From Deltaproteobacteria bacterium (GTDB lineage Bacteria; Desulfobacterota; Desulfobacteria; Desulfobacterales; UBA11574), in contig JAFDBA010000070.1 of NCBI GenBank assembly GCA_019313505.1, forward strand, positions 1 through 11,055: DNA of 11,055 bases. Direction: 5' to 3'. How positions within the stretch are numbered: position 1 is the first letter of the stretch; each line of letters opens with the position of its first letter. The notes beneath the pieces were generated by a model that ran no database searches, was not told where the DNA came from, and worked only from the letters and a program-made list of their open reading frames with translations. Shown piece by piece: positions 1-7,700 of the stretch. Position numbers and translations under genes: made by a program.

Positions 1-822
1 GGTGCGGATGATGGTCCCATGCCCCAGACTCGCGAGCACATATTGCTTGCGCGTCAGGTAGGTGTTCCTCAGATTGTGGTATTTTTAAACAAATGTGACA
101 TGGTGGATGATGATGAGCTTATAGAGCTTGTTGAGTTGGAGCTTCGGGAGTTATTGGACAAGTACGAGTTTCCCGGTGATGATATTCCGATCATCCGCGG
201 GAGTGCATTGAAGGCTTTAGAGAGTGATGACCCTGACAGTGAGGATGCAAAGTGTATATTTGATTTATTGGAAGCGGTGGACACGTTTATCCCTGAGCCC
301 AAGCGTGACATAGACAAGCCGTTTTTGATGCCGATAGAGGATGTTTTCAGCATATCGGGTCGTGGTACGGTAGTTACGGGTCGTGTTGAGCGAGGAGTAA
401 TTCATGTAGGGGATAATATTGAAATTGTGGGTATTCGTCCGACCATGAAGACGGTATGTACCGGTGTAGAGATGTTCAGGAAGCTTTTGGATGAGGGTCG
501 AGCCGGAGACAACATAGGAGTATTAATGCGTGGTACCAAGCGTGATGAAGTTGAGCGTGGTCAGGTGGTAGCGATACCAGGTTCGATTAAGCCTCACACC
601 AAGTTCAAGGCCGAGGTATACATTTTGAGTAAAGAGGAAGGTGGTCGTCACACCCCGTTTTTTAGTGGATACCGTCCGCAGTTTTATTTCAGGACCACGG
701 ATGTTACCGGCAATTTGATGTTACCGGAAGGTGTAGAGATGATAATGCCCGGTGACAATGTGACAATTAGTGCGGAGCTTATAACGCCGATAGCCATGGA
801 AAAAGAATTAAGAAAGAATTAA
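1..822 (+). CDS. tuf: Elongation factor Tu (EF-Tu), 5'-partial, 3' end frameshifted
   Basis: EF-Tu is the cytoplasmic GTPase that delivers aminoacyl-tRNA to the ribosome. The window opens in frame inside the G domain, at about residue 106 of a normal EF-Tu, in the stretch containing PMPQTREH. The guanine-specificity motif NKCD follows at window codons 30-33, then SALKAL. Domain II (PIEDVFSISGRGTVVTGRVE) and domain III (KPHTKF, GGRHTPFF, GYRPQFYFRTTDVTG, GDN) are intact. The frame stops at 820-822 after MEKELRKN, because an 11-nt tandem duplication (802-823) shifts it. Removing one copy gives MEKELRFAIREGGRTVGAG and so on to a stop at 885-887, for a total of about 396 residues, exactly the family's length. 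As read, the last 21 residues, which form the end of the domain III beta-barrel, are lost. Identity is certain. Whether the break is biological or an error is open. Confidence 0.95.
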   Translation, partial: GADDGPMPQTREHILLARQVGVPQIVVFLNKCDMVDDDELIELVELELRELLDKYEFPGDDIPIIRGSALKALESDDPDSEDAKCIFDLLEAVDTFIPEPKRDIDKPFLMPIEDVFSISGRGTVVTGRVERGVIHVGDNIEIVGIRPTMKTVCTGVEMFRKLLDEGRAGDNIGVLMRGTKRDEVERGQVVAIPGSIKPHTKFKAEVYILSKEEGGRHTPFFSGYRPQFYFRTTDVTGNLMLPEGVEMIMPGDNVTISAELITPIAMEKELRKN

Positions 823-823
823 G
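802..823 (+). repeat. Perfect 11-nt tandem duplication inside tuf
   Basis: The unit AAAGAATTAAG occurs at 802-812 and again immediately at 813-823. Because 11 is not a multiple of three, it moves the EF-Tu reading frame and creates the TAA at 820-822. Deleting either copy restores the conserved EF-Tu C-terminus and normal length, so the duplication is a secondary change and not ancestral sequence. Confidence 0.93.
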
Positions 824-887
824 GTTTGCAATCAGGGAAGGCGGACGGACGGTCGGTGCAGGTGTTGTAAGTGAAATCTTAGAGTAA
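823..887 (+). other. Out-of-frame remnant coding the EF-Tu C-terminus
   Basis: In the frame shifted by the 11-nt duplication, this stretch encodes the conserved EF-Tu ending RFAIREGGRTVGAGVVSEIL plus a final Glu, followed by TAA (885-887) and TAG (888-890). The final domain III strand and its GGRTVGAG turn are well conserved, which indicates a very recent or artefactual frame break. It has no start of its own and is not a separate gene. Confidence 0.9.
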
Positions 888-934
888 TAGCTGGGTTTGT
901 TAATCAATAGACTCATAGCTGAAGGAGTTTTCCG

Positions 935-1084
935 GTGAGAATAATTGTTACCCTTGCGTGCGGTGAATGCAAAAGAAGAAATTACACGACCACAAAAAAT
1001 AAGCGGACAACACCGAACAAGTTGGAGTTCAGTAAATATTGCAGATTTTGCAGGAGACACACTCCACATAAAGAGACCAAATAG
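935..1084 (+). CDS. rpmG: 50S ribosomal protein L33
   Basis: A 49-residue protein of the large ribosomal subunit. The sequence starts MRIIVTLACGECKRRNYTTT and contains NKLEFSKYCRFCRRHT, typical of L33. It has two CxxC pairs, C9/C12 and C36/C39, so this is the zinc-ribbon (Cys4) form, unlike the Cys-free E. coli protein. The start is GTG at 935, chosen because GGAG at 924-927 lies 7 nt upstream and the protein then begins as L33 proteins do. It follows the restored tuf stop (885-887) by 47 nt and precedes tRNA-Trp, a common arrangement beside secE. The length is normal for the family. Confidence 0.93.
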   Translation: MRIIVTLACGECKRRNYTTTKNKRTTPNKLEFSKYCRFCRRHTPHKETK

Positions 1085-1087
1085 TGC

Positions 1088-1116
1088 TTGAACGAAAACC
1101 AGGCACTAAATAAACT
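1088..1116 (+). promoter_or_regulatory. Possible sigma70-type promoter before tRNA-Trp
   Basis: TTGAAC (1088-1093) is separated by 17 nt from TAAACT (1111-1116). Each box matches the sigma70 consensus at four of six positions, and the pair sits just upstream of the tRNA. An AT-rich stretch follows. The match is weak, and the tRNA could instead be processed from a transcript started upstream of tuf. Confidence 0.25.
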
Positions 1117-1138
1117 TTTTATTATAAAAGGATTATGC

Positions 1139-1214
1139 AGGCCAGTAGCTCTAACGGTAGAGCGTCGGACTCCAAATCCGGGTGTTGGGGGTTCGAATCC
1201 CTCCTGGCCTGCCA
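1139..1214 (+). tRNA. tRNA-Trp (anticodon CCA)
   Basis: The 76-nt sequence folds as a complete cloverleaf. The acceptor stem pairs AGGCCAG with CTGGCCT. The D arm contains GCTC/GAGC. The anticodon stem TCGGA/TCCGG encloses the loop CTCCAAA with anticodon CCA, which reads UGG (Trp). The T arm pairs GGGGG with CCCTC, with one G-U, around TTCGAAT. The discriminator is G, as usual for bacterial tRNA-Trp, and the 3' CCA is encoded. It lies between rpmG and secE, as in several other bacterial lineages. Confidence 0.97.
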
Positions 1215-1311
1215 AATCATTCTGAATACAAAGCTCAAAGCTTGATGGATATGAAACCATACAAGACCTTCTGACGGCTGCAGCTTTGAATATTGCGATT
1301 TTAGGAGCATA

Positions 1312-1710
1312 ATGGCACGGCTACAAAGGAAAAAAACTTCAAGCGCCAAAAAAAAGAAGAAACAAAGTGCCGCCGGGGTGGCATCACCCCGGGCAAAAAA
1401 TGATGTTGTCGCAAAAAAGACCACGATGTTTACAGGTTCTGCCAGGGAGATCAAAAAAAGATCCTCTTCATCACAGACCAAAGCTTTAGCCAGAACCAAG
1501 ACCGAGCCCGGGAAGGTCAAAAATTATATAAACCAAGGTCTTCAATTTCTGAGAGAAGTAAAGGTGGAGCTTAAAAAAGTTGTCTGGCCTACACGCAAGC
1601 AGACGTTGACCTCTACCGTTGTTGTCCTTATCTTGACCATGATAATAGCAACCTTTCTTGGAGTGGTCGATATCGGTTTGTCAAGCTTGGTCCGTGTGAT
1701 TCTTTACTAA
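1312..1710 (+). CDS. secE: Protein translocase subunit SecE with basic N-terminal extension
   Basis: SecE is the small membrane subunit that clamps SecY in the SecYEG translocon. The 132-residue product has the conserved core at residues 71-132: an amphipathic helix (FLREVKVELKKVVWPTRK, with the diagnostic WPT at 92-94), then one transmembrane segment at about 101-125. This resembles the single-spanning SecE of most bacteria. Residues 1-70 are an extra low-complexity tail rich in Lys, Arg, Ser and Ala, including a run of five lysines at 13-17. It has no recognisable domain and is probably cytoplasmic and disordered. The ATG at 1312 is preceded by AGGAG at 1303-1307 with a short 4-nt gap. No later methionine before the core has a better ribosome-binding site, so the long form is preferred. 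nusG follows after 16 nt. Confidence 0.93.
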   Translation: MARLQRKKTSSAKKKKKQSAAGVASPRAKNDVVAKKTTMFTGSAREIKKRSSSSQTKALARTKTEPGKVKNYINQGLQFLREVKVELKKVVWPTRKQTLTSTVVVLILTMIIATFLGVVDIGLSSLVRVILY

Positions 1711-1726
1711 CAAGGAGAAGAGAAAA

Positions 1727-2257
1727 GTGGCTCTTAAATGGTATATAGTCCATGTTTATTCGGGGTTTGAAAGCAAGGTCAAAGCTGCCCTGGAAGAGCG
1801 AGTGGCGTCCTTTTCTCAAACCGAGAAATTTGGTGAGGTGCTGGTTCCAACCGAAGAGATTGTCGAGCTTGTAAAAGGTAAAAAAAAAACATCATCCCGA
1901 AAGTTCTACCCGGGATATATATTGGTAAGGATGGAACTTGATGATGAAACCTGGCATATTGTGAATAATACAGCCAAGGTGACCGGATTTTTGGGTGGCA
2001 GGGAAAAGCCGACACCAATTTCAGATGAAGAGGCCGAACAGATCTTGAATCAGATGGAGGCCGGCAAGCTCAAACCACAGCCGAAATATTTTTTCGAGAT
2101 CGGAGACGAGATCCGTGTCATAGACGGGCCTTTTAAAAATTTTAACGGCACAGTGGACAAAGTTAATCCGGAAAAGGGTAAGATAAGAGTTTTAGTGAGC
2201 ATCTTTGGTCGTTCAACACCGGTGGAATTGGAATTTTTACAGGTTACAAAGTTGTGA
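1727..2257 (+). CDS. nusG: Transcription termination/antitermination factor NusG
   Basis: NusG binds the beta' clamp of RNA polymerase, increases processivity, and links polymerase to Rho or to the ribosome through S10. The 176-residue product has the NGN domain at about 4-110 (KWYIVHVYSGFE at 4-15, YPGYILV at 61-67, GFLGG at 87-91) and a KOW domain at about 124-176 (GDEIRVIDGPFKNFNGTV, then ending FLQVTKL). The start is GTG at 1727, supported by AAGGAG at 1712-1717 (9-nt spacing) and by the family N-terminus. The length is normal. Its position next to secE is the classic bacterial arrangement, and it probably shares a transcript with secE. Confidence 0.97.
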   Translation: MALKWYIVHVYSGFESKVKAALEERVASFSQTEKFGEVLVPTEEIVELVKGKKKTSSRKFYPGYILVRMELDDETWHIVNNTAKVTGFLGGREKPTPISDEEAEQILNQMEAGKLKPQPKYFFEIGDEIRVIDGPFKNFNGTVDKVNPEKGKIRVLVSIFGRSTPVELEFLQVTKL

Positions 2258-2296
2258 TAAATTCGTAAAAAGTCGAATTCACCTGCGTCCAAAAAC

Positions 2297-2330
2297 CCCA
2301 GTGAAATGGTCCTGCCGGAATTTCATTGGG
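2297..2330 (+). promoter_or_regulatory. Leader hairpin before rplK; candidate L1 autoregulatory site
   Basis: CCCAGTGAAAT (2297-2307) can pair with ATTTCATTGGG (2320-2330) as an 11-bp stem with one G-U pair. The apical part allows a short TCC/GGA helix with two unpaired G on one side, giving an asymmetric internal loop. It is not followed by a T-run, so it is not an intrinsic terminator. In E. coli, L1 represses the L11-L1 operon by binding an rRNA-like hairpin in this leader, so position and asymmetry fit. The assignment is inferred and the binding motif was not matched in detail. Confidence 0.4.
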
Positions 2331-2360
2331 CAAACAGAATGACAGGAGCATTATTTAAAA

Positions 2361-2783
2361 ATGGCAAAAAAAATTATGACACAGATAAAATTGCAGGTAA
2401 CGGCCGGTCAAGCCAATCCGTCTCCTCCGATTGGTCCTGCACTTGGACAACATGGCGTTAATATAATGGATTTTTGCAAGGCTTTTAATGCCAGGACCGC
2501 AAATGATGAAGGTATGATCATACCCGTAGTTATTACTGTTTATCAAGACAGATCATTTACCTTTATAACTAAAACACCGCCTGCATCCGTGCTTTTGAAG
2601 AAAGCGGCAAAGATAGCAAAAGGCGCCGGTGATCCAAAGCGGGAAAGAGTTGGCAGTGTCACTCAAAAGCAGGTTGAAGAAATTGCCAAACAGAAAATGG
2701 TTGATTTAAATGCAAATGATTTAAGTGCCGCCTCTAATATTATCGCCGGAACGGCCAGAAGTATGGGGATTGATGTTGTCTAA
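2361..2783 (+). CDS. rplK: 50S ribosomal protein L11
   Basis: L11 binds the GTPase-associated centre of 23S rRNA at the base of the L7/L12 stalk and is needed for stringent-factor activation. The 140-residue product has the full family pattern: an N-terminal domain with QVTAGQANPSPPIGPALGQ and GVNIMDFCKAFN, then a C-terminal RNA-binding domain from about residue 75 with TPPASVLLKKAA and ending IIAGTARSMGIDV. The ATG at 2361 has AGGAG at 2344-2348 about 12 nt upstream. A second Met five residues downstream is possible, but MAKK fits the family. It is followed 50 nt later by rplA, as almost always. Confidence 0.97.
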   Translation: MAKKIMTQIKLQVTAGQANPSPPIGPALGQHGVNIMDFCKAFNARTANDEGMIIPVVITVYQDRSFTFITKTPPASVLLKKAAKIAKGAGDPKRERVGSVTQKQVEEIAKQKMVDLNANDLSAASNIIAGTARSMGIDVV

Positions 2784-2833
2784 AAGAAGATATTGCGGGC
2801 GCAAAACATGTAAACAAGGAGTAAATGGAAAAC

Positions 2834-3538
2834 ATGCCGAAGCGGGGTAAAAAATATTTAAAATCGAGTAAAAAGGTAGATGTTGGAGCAAAGCATATTT
2901 TTAGTGATGCCGTCAAATTAGCAATCGATTCATCTTATGTTAAATTTGATGAGACTGTTGATGTTGCCGTTCGTCTTGGTGTGGATCCAAGGCATGCCGA
3001 TCAGATGATTCGAGGGACAGTTGTTCTGCCCAATGGCCTTGGCAGGGAAGTAAAAGTCCTGGTATTTGCTAAAGGGGAAAAGGAAAAAGAGGCTTTGGAT
3101 GCAGGTGCTGATTTTTCCGGGAATGACGAATTAATAGAGAAAATTAAAAAAGGGTGGTTCGGTTTTGATAAAGCTGTTGCTACTCCCGACATGATGGGTT
3201 CTGTTGGAAAGATAGGAAGACTTCTTGGTCCCAGAGGGCTCATGCCCAATGCAAAAACCGGAACTGTAACTTTCGATATAGCGAGAGCGGTCCAAGAGCT
3301 AAAGGCTGGGAAAATTGACTTCAAGGTTGAAAAAGCCGGAATCGTCCACGTTCCAATGGGCAAAGTTTCTTTCGGGGCAGAGAAGATTATGGAGAATGCA
3401 GCCGCCTTTTTAGAAACTATCGTTCGTCTCAAACCGGCTTCCAGCAAGGGAACTTATCTGAAAGGTATCGCCATTTCAACGACCATGGGACCTGGCATTA
3501 AGATAGATGCGGCCAGTGTCAAGGACTTGATCAAATAG
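2834..3538 (+). CDS. rplA: 50S ribosomal protein L1
   Basis: L1 forms the mobile L1 arm near the ribosomal E site and represses its own operon by binding the mRNA. The product begins MPKRGKKYLKSSKKVD and contains VDVAVRLGVDPRHADQMIRG, then domain II with GSVGKIGRLLGPRGLMPN and KTGTV, and ends with the conserved GPGIKIDAASVKDLIK. The length is 234 residues from this ATG, normal for L1. An in-frame ATG at 2825 would add MEN, but it leaves only 3 nt after AAGGAG (2816-2821). The start at 2834 has 12-nt spacing, like rplK, and matches the family N-terminus. It is probably co-transcribed with rplK. Confidence 0.96.
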   Translation: MPKRGKKYLKSSKKVDVGAKHIFSDAVKLAIDSSYVKFDETVDVAVRLGVDPRHADQMIRGTVVLPNGLGREVKVLVFAKGEKEKEALDAGADFSGNDELIEKIKKGWFGFDKAVATPDMMGSVGKIGRLLGPRGLMPNAKTGTVTFDIARAVQELKAGKIDFKVEKAGIVHVPMGKVSFGAEKIMENAAAFLETIVRLKPASSKGTYLKGIAISTTMGPGIKIDAASVKDLIK

Positions 3539-3656
3539 TCTACTTCCATATAGGGATTTTGAAGTCTTGACTCTACTATCCCGAGAAAAACCAAATCGAG
3601 AGGCTTTTTTAGTATAGCTGTCTATTTTTTATATTGTTTCCAAACTAAAATATTTC

Positions 3657-3768
3657 TGTCAAAGACCGTAGGTGCACTTATTTTGTGTTTAATCGGTGTT
3701 GCCGACCTACCGAGACATTTTATGATAATAAGTGTTACCTCCGGTTTTTACGGATCAAGGAAGGAGGT
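3657..3768 (+). ncRNA. L10 leader (ribosomal protein autoregulatory RNA)
   Basis: The 240-nt gap before rplJ contains the L10-leader signature. TGTC (3657-3660) pairs with GACA (3714-3717). An asymmetric kink-turn-like loop follows (AAAGACC opposite CGA). GTAGGT (3668-3673) then pairs with ACCTAC (3705-3710). CACTTAT (3675-3681) is also complementary to ATAAGTG (3728-3734), which would give an alternative fold. In known leaders the L10(L7/L12)4 complex binds the kink-turn and lowers translation of rplJ-rplL. The 3' part carries a sequence that can mask the rplJ ribosome-binding site. In the rest of the gap (3539-3656, AT-rich) I see no gene or convincing terminator. Confidence 0.85.
3737..3768 (+). 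promoter_or_regulatory. Ribosome-binding-site-masking hairpin before rplJ
   Basis: ACCTCC (3737-3742) is a perfect complement of GGAGGT (3763-3768), which is the strong Shine-Dalgarno of rplJ. A small TCCG/CGGA pairing lies nearby. This gives a direct way for the leader fold to switch rplJ translation off. The pairing is seen in sequence. Its use in the cell is inferred from L10-leader biology. Confidence 0.6.
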
Positions 3769-3778
3769 GTTGTAAGTT

Positions 3779-4300
3779 GTGAAGATAGAAAAAAAGAAAG
3801 AGATTGTCAAAAGTCTGCATGAAAAATTTGCAATGTCCAAAGTTGTCATCGTAACAGATTGTAAAGGACTCGATGTTGCAAAAATGAATGATTTGCGAAA
3901 GAGGCTCAGAGAGTTTGAGATTGAATATAGGGTGGCAAAAAATTCGCTACTTATCAGAGCTTCTGAGGAGACAGATGTCGAATTGATAAAAGATTGCTTT
4001 AAAGGTCCGAGTGCAGTTGCTTTAAGCTATGACGACCCGATTGCACCCGCAAAGGTCTTGATAAAGTTTTCTAAAGAGCATGACAAGCTTGAAATTAAAA
4101 CCGGCGTTATGAACGGCAAGGTGATCGATTTAAATGCCATCAAGGCGATGTCGGTCCTTCCTCCCCGTGAAGTTCTTTTAGGGCAATTCCTATCAGTTGT
4201 TAACGGTGTTCCGGAAGGTTTTGTCCGGGTTATTAACGCTATACCGATGCAGTTTTTAAACCTATTGCAGGCCGTCAAGGAACAGAAAGAGACGGTCTGA
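3779..4300 (+). CDS. rplJ: 50S ribosomal protein L10
   Basis: L10 (P0 family) anchors the L7/L12 dimers to the ribosome and, in complex with them, represses its own mRNA. The 173-residue product has the N-terminal rRNA-binding domain (KIEKKKEIVKSLHEKF, VTDCKGLDVAKMNDLRKRLR, YRVAKNSLL) and FKGPSAVALSYDDP. A C-terminal helix (residues about 140-173) docks L7/L12 dimers. The start is GTG at 3779. An in-frame TAA at 3773-3775 excludes any earlier start, and AAGGAGG (3761-3767) lies 11 nt upstream. The length is normal. rplL follows after 55 nt. Confidence 0.96.
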   Translation: MKIEKKKEIVKSLHEKFAMSKVVIVTDCKGLDVAKMNDLRKRLREFEIEYRVAKNSLLIRASEETDVELIKDCFKGPSAVALSYDDPIAPAKVLIKFSKEHDKLEIKTGVMNGKVIDLNAIKAMSVLPPREVLLGQFLSVVNGVPEGFVRVINAIPMQFLNLLQAVKEQKETV

Positions 4301-4355
4301 TATTCGACAAAAACAGAAAAACATTACTTGAAAGTTAATATGGAGGAAAAATAAA

Positions 4356-4739
4356 ATGGCGGATATTACCAAAGAGGATGTAATTGAGTTTATAGCAAAC
4401 ATGACTGTACTTGAACTGTCTGAGCTTGTTAAGGAAATGGAAGAAAAATTCGGTGTTTCCGCAGCCGCGCCTATTGCTGTGGCGGCTGCCGTTTCCGGGG
4501 AGACCGGTGGAGATCAGGCGGAAGAAAAGACCGAATTTGACGTTATTCTTACAACGTTTGGTGACAAGAAGATCCAGGTTATTAAGGAAGTCAGGGCGAT
4601 TACAAGTCTGGGTTTAAAGGATGCCAAGACTCTGGTTGATGAAGTTCCAAAGCCTGTCAAGGAAGGCATTTCTAAAGATGAGGCTGAAAAGATCAAGAGC
4701 CAGCTTGAAGATGCAGGCGCCCAGGTTGAAATAAAGTAA
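4356..4739 (+). CDS. rplL: 50S ribosomal protein L7/L12
   Basis: L7/L12 is the multi-copy stalk protein that recruits translational GTPases such as the EF-Tu encoded upstream. The 127-residue acidic product shows the three usual parts: an N-terminal dimerisation helix domain (about 1-33, ending EKFGVS), an Ala-rich flexible hinge (about 34-58), and the C-terminal factor-binding domain (about 59-127) with KTEFDVILT, KIQVIKEVR and LGLKDAKTLVDEVPK. The ATG at 4356 is preceded by GGAGG at 4342-4346 with 9-nt spacing, a strong signal that fits its need for excess over L10. Only 30 nt separate it from rpoB. Confidence 0.97.
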   Translation: MADITKEDVIEFIANMTVLELSELVKEMEEKFGVSAAAPIAVAAAVSGETGGDQAEEKTEFDVILTTFGDKKIQVIKEVRAITSLGLKDAKTLVDEVPKPVKEGISKDEAEKIKSQLEDAGAQVEIK

Positions 4740-4769
4740 TATATAAACAATTAATATATCGGAGATTCC

Positions 4770-7700
4770 ATGTCAGAAAGGATTGTGGCAAATAAGCGTA
4801 AAAGGAAAAACTTCGGCAAGATAAAAAAGATCATTGATATTCCTGATCTTATCGCGGTTCAACGGGAATCATTCAGCCGGTTTTTGCAAATGGATATTCC
4901 TCCGGAAAAACGTATAGACATCGGTCTGCAGTCAGTATTTAAGTCCGTATTTCCGATAAAGGATTTTACCGGAAGTGCTTCCCTTGAATTTGTATCTTAC
5001 AGATTTGCCGAGGTTAAGCAGGGCATTAAGGAGTGTATAAACCGGGGAATGACCTACGAAATTCCTGTTCGGATCACTGTCAGGCTTGTTGTCTATGATA
5101 TTGATAATGATACAGGAGTTACGAATATCCGTGATATCAAGGAGCAGGAGATTTACTTCGGAACAATTCCTTTGATGACCGACAATGGTACGTTTATCAT
5201 AAACGGAACAGAACGTGTTGTGGTAAGCCAGCTCCATAGATCTTCAGGAGTGTTTTTCGATCATGACAAAGGCAAGACGCATTCGAGCGGCAAGGTTATA
5301 TATAGCTCCAGGATCATTCCGGTGCGCGGATCATGGATTGATATGGAGATTGATCACAAAGGTATCGCCCATATTCGGATCGACAGGCGGCGCAAGTTTC
5401 CTATTACAATCCTTTATAAAGCGATTGGATATACTTCCGAAGACATTCTGGCTTATTTTTATGAAACAGAAAAGTTTGTTATCCGTGGTAAACTGATTTC
5501 CAAGAAATTTAATGAGGATTTGCTGCGAGGGAAGCGTGCCAGCAGTGATATTAATGATCCTGAAACGGGCGAGTCTATTATTCTAAAAGGGCGTATGTTT
5601 ACCAAAGCTGCGATCAAGAAGCTTAAAACCGCTAATTTAGAATTGGTTCCGATAAGTGTTGAAGATATTCTTGACAAGGTGTTTGCAAAGACAATAGTCG
5701 ATCCTGATAGTGGAGAGACCATCGTAAAATGCAACCAAATTTTTAACCAGGAAATTTTCCAGGCTTTGCTTGATGCTGGTATAAATGAATTTGAACTCCT
5801 TCTTATCGATGGTGTAACCAGTAGTGACTCCATCCACAAAACCCTGATTTTGGATAAGGTCGAAACAAAAGAGGACGCGCTTATTGAGATATATCGAAGA
5901 CTCCGACCTGGCAACCCCGCAACATTGGAAGTGGCCCAGGAATTTATTGACCATATGTTTTTCAAGTCTTCCTATTACGATCTTTCCGGTGTCGGCCGCA
6001 TGAAGATTAACCTTCGACTCGGTATTAGTTCTTCCATAGACTTAAGAACACTCAGAAAAGAGGATATACTCCTTACAACTAAAACCCTTGTGAAGCTGAA
6101 AGATACACAGGGAGCTGTTGATGATATCGATCATCTCGGTAATAGAAGGGTGCGTGCTGTTGGTGAGCTTTTAGAAAACCAGTATCGTATCGGACTGGTC
6201 CGTATGGAACGTGCTATTAAAGAACGGATGAGCCTTCAGGAGGTTGATGCGCTTATGCCCCACGACCTTGCAAATTCAAAGCCGGTTTCCGCCGTTGTAA
6301 AGGAATTTTTCGGGACCAGCCAGCTCAGCCAATTCATGGATCAGACCAACCCCCTTTCGGAAACCACCCATAAGAGGCGTTTGAGTGCCCTGGGTCCGGG
6401 GGGATTAACCCGTGAACGAGCCGGCTTTGAAGTCAGGGATGTTCATCCGTCACATTACGGGCGGATATGTCCCATAGAGACACCGGAAGGGCCTAATATC
6501 GGTCTTATTGTTTCCCTGAGTACTTATGCCAGGGTTAATGAATATGGATTTATTGAAACGCCATACAGTCTTGTAAAAGATGCAAGTGTATTGCAGGATG
6601 TAAAGTTTCTCAGTTCATTTGAAGAAAAGGATCACCCGATTGCACAGGCCAATGCGCCTATTGACGAAAATAGAAGATTTGTCAGGCCCCTGGTAACATC
6701 ACGAGTAGAAGGGGAGTTAATGATGGTCAAGTCCGAAGATATTGAGCTGATGGATATCTCTCCCAACCAGCTGGTGAGTGTTTCTGCATCCTTGATTCCG
6801 TTTTTGGAAAATGATGATGCAAACAGGGCATTGATGGGATCGAACATGCAACGCCAGGCGGTTCCTTTGCTTATGAACCGGGCGCCTCTGGTGGGTACAG
6901 GTGTTGAGGGCGTTGTGGCTAAAGATTCAGGTGTTACGGTAGTTGCCCAACGTGATGGTACGGTGGTAGACGTTGAGGCTTCCCGTATTGTTCTCAAACA
7001 TGAGCCCGAAGACGATAAAAATTCGGAAATTCCTGTAACGGTTTACCAGCTTTCAAAATTTATACGGAGTAATCAGAATACATGCTTCAACCAGCGCCCT
7101 ATTGTCAGAAAAGGCCAAAAAGTCAAGGCCGGAGAGATTATTACGGACGGGCCTGCAACAGACAAGGGTGAACTTGCCCTGGGCAAAAACATAATGGTGG
7201 CATTCATGCCATGGGGCGGCTATAATTTTGAGGATTCGATTCTGGTGGGTGAAAGGCTTCACCGGGATGGCGTGTATACGTCTGTCCATATTGAAGAGTT
7301 TGAAGTCGTGGCGAGAGATACCAAGCTGGGCAAAGAAGATATCACGCGGGATATTCCAAATGTAGGTGATGAAGCCCTAAAAGATTTGGATGAAAGCGGT
7401 ATTATAAGGCTTGGCGCTGAAGTCGGTTCAGGAGATATTCTGGTGGGAAAAATTACTCCTAAAGGTGAAACACAGCTTTCTCCTGAAGAAAAGCTTTTAA
7501 GGGCTATATTTGGTGAAAAAGCTGGAGATGTAAAAGATAGTTCTTTACGGGTGCCCCCCGGTGTCCATGGAATAGTGGTCGATGCAAAGGTGTTTTCCAG
7601 GAGTGGTGTTGAGAAAGATGACCGCACCCGTTTTATCGAAGATAAAAAGATCGCTGCCCTTGAAAAAGACAGTAATGATAAACTTGCAGTCATTAAGGAT

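Noticed and set aside
1229..1289. Tandem CAAAGCT (1229-1235, 1236-1242) and an 8-nt inverted match TCAAAGCT (1235-1242) to AGCTTTGA (1282-1289) between tRNA-Trp and secE.
   Set aside because: Short and AT-rich, with a 39-nt loop and no T-run. It does not make a convincing terminator or leader and could occur by chance.
982..1520. Minus-strand open frames crossing rpmG, tRNA-Trp and secE, with segments like GQEGFEPPTPGFGVRRSTVRATG and ARRDSNPQHPDLESDALPLELL.
   Set aside because: These peptides are the antisense translation of the tRNA gene, a well-known spurious annotation pattern, not proteins.
3001..3447. Long minus-strand open frames, for example opposite rplA, rpoB (7259-7693, 5459-5965) and rpoC.
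   Set aside because: They lie entirely antisense to conserved genes, have no ribosome-binding sites or recognisable domains, and reflect the codon pattern of the sense genes.
3567..3596. TTGACT in the rplA-rplJ gap as a possible -35 box of an rplJ promoter.
   Set aside because: No acceptable -10 element lies 16-18 nt downstream. A TAAAAT at 3646-3651 likewise lacks a -35 partner.
3577..3613. Possible terminator after rplA near CGAGAGGCTTTTTT.
   Set aside because: The sequence upstream of the T-run does not form a stable stem; CCCGAG and CGAGAGG are not complementary.
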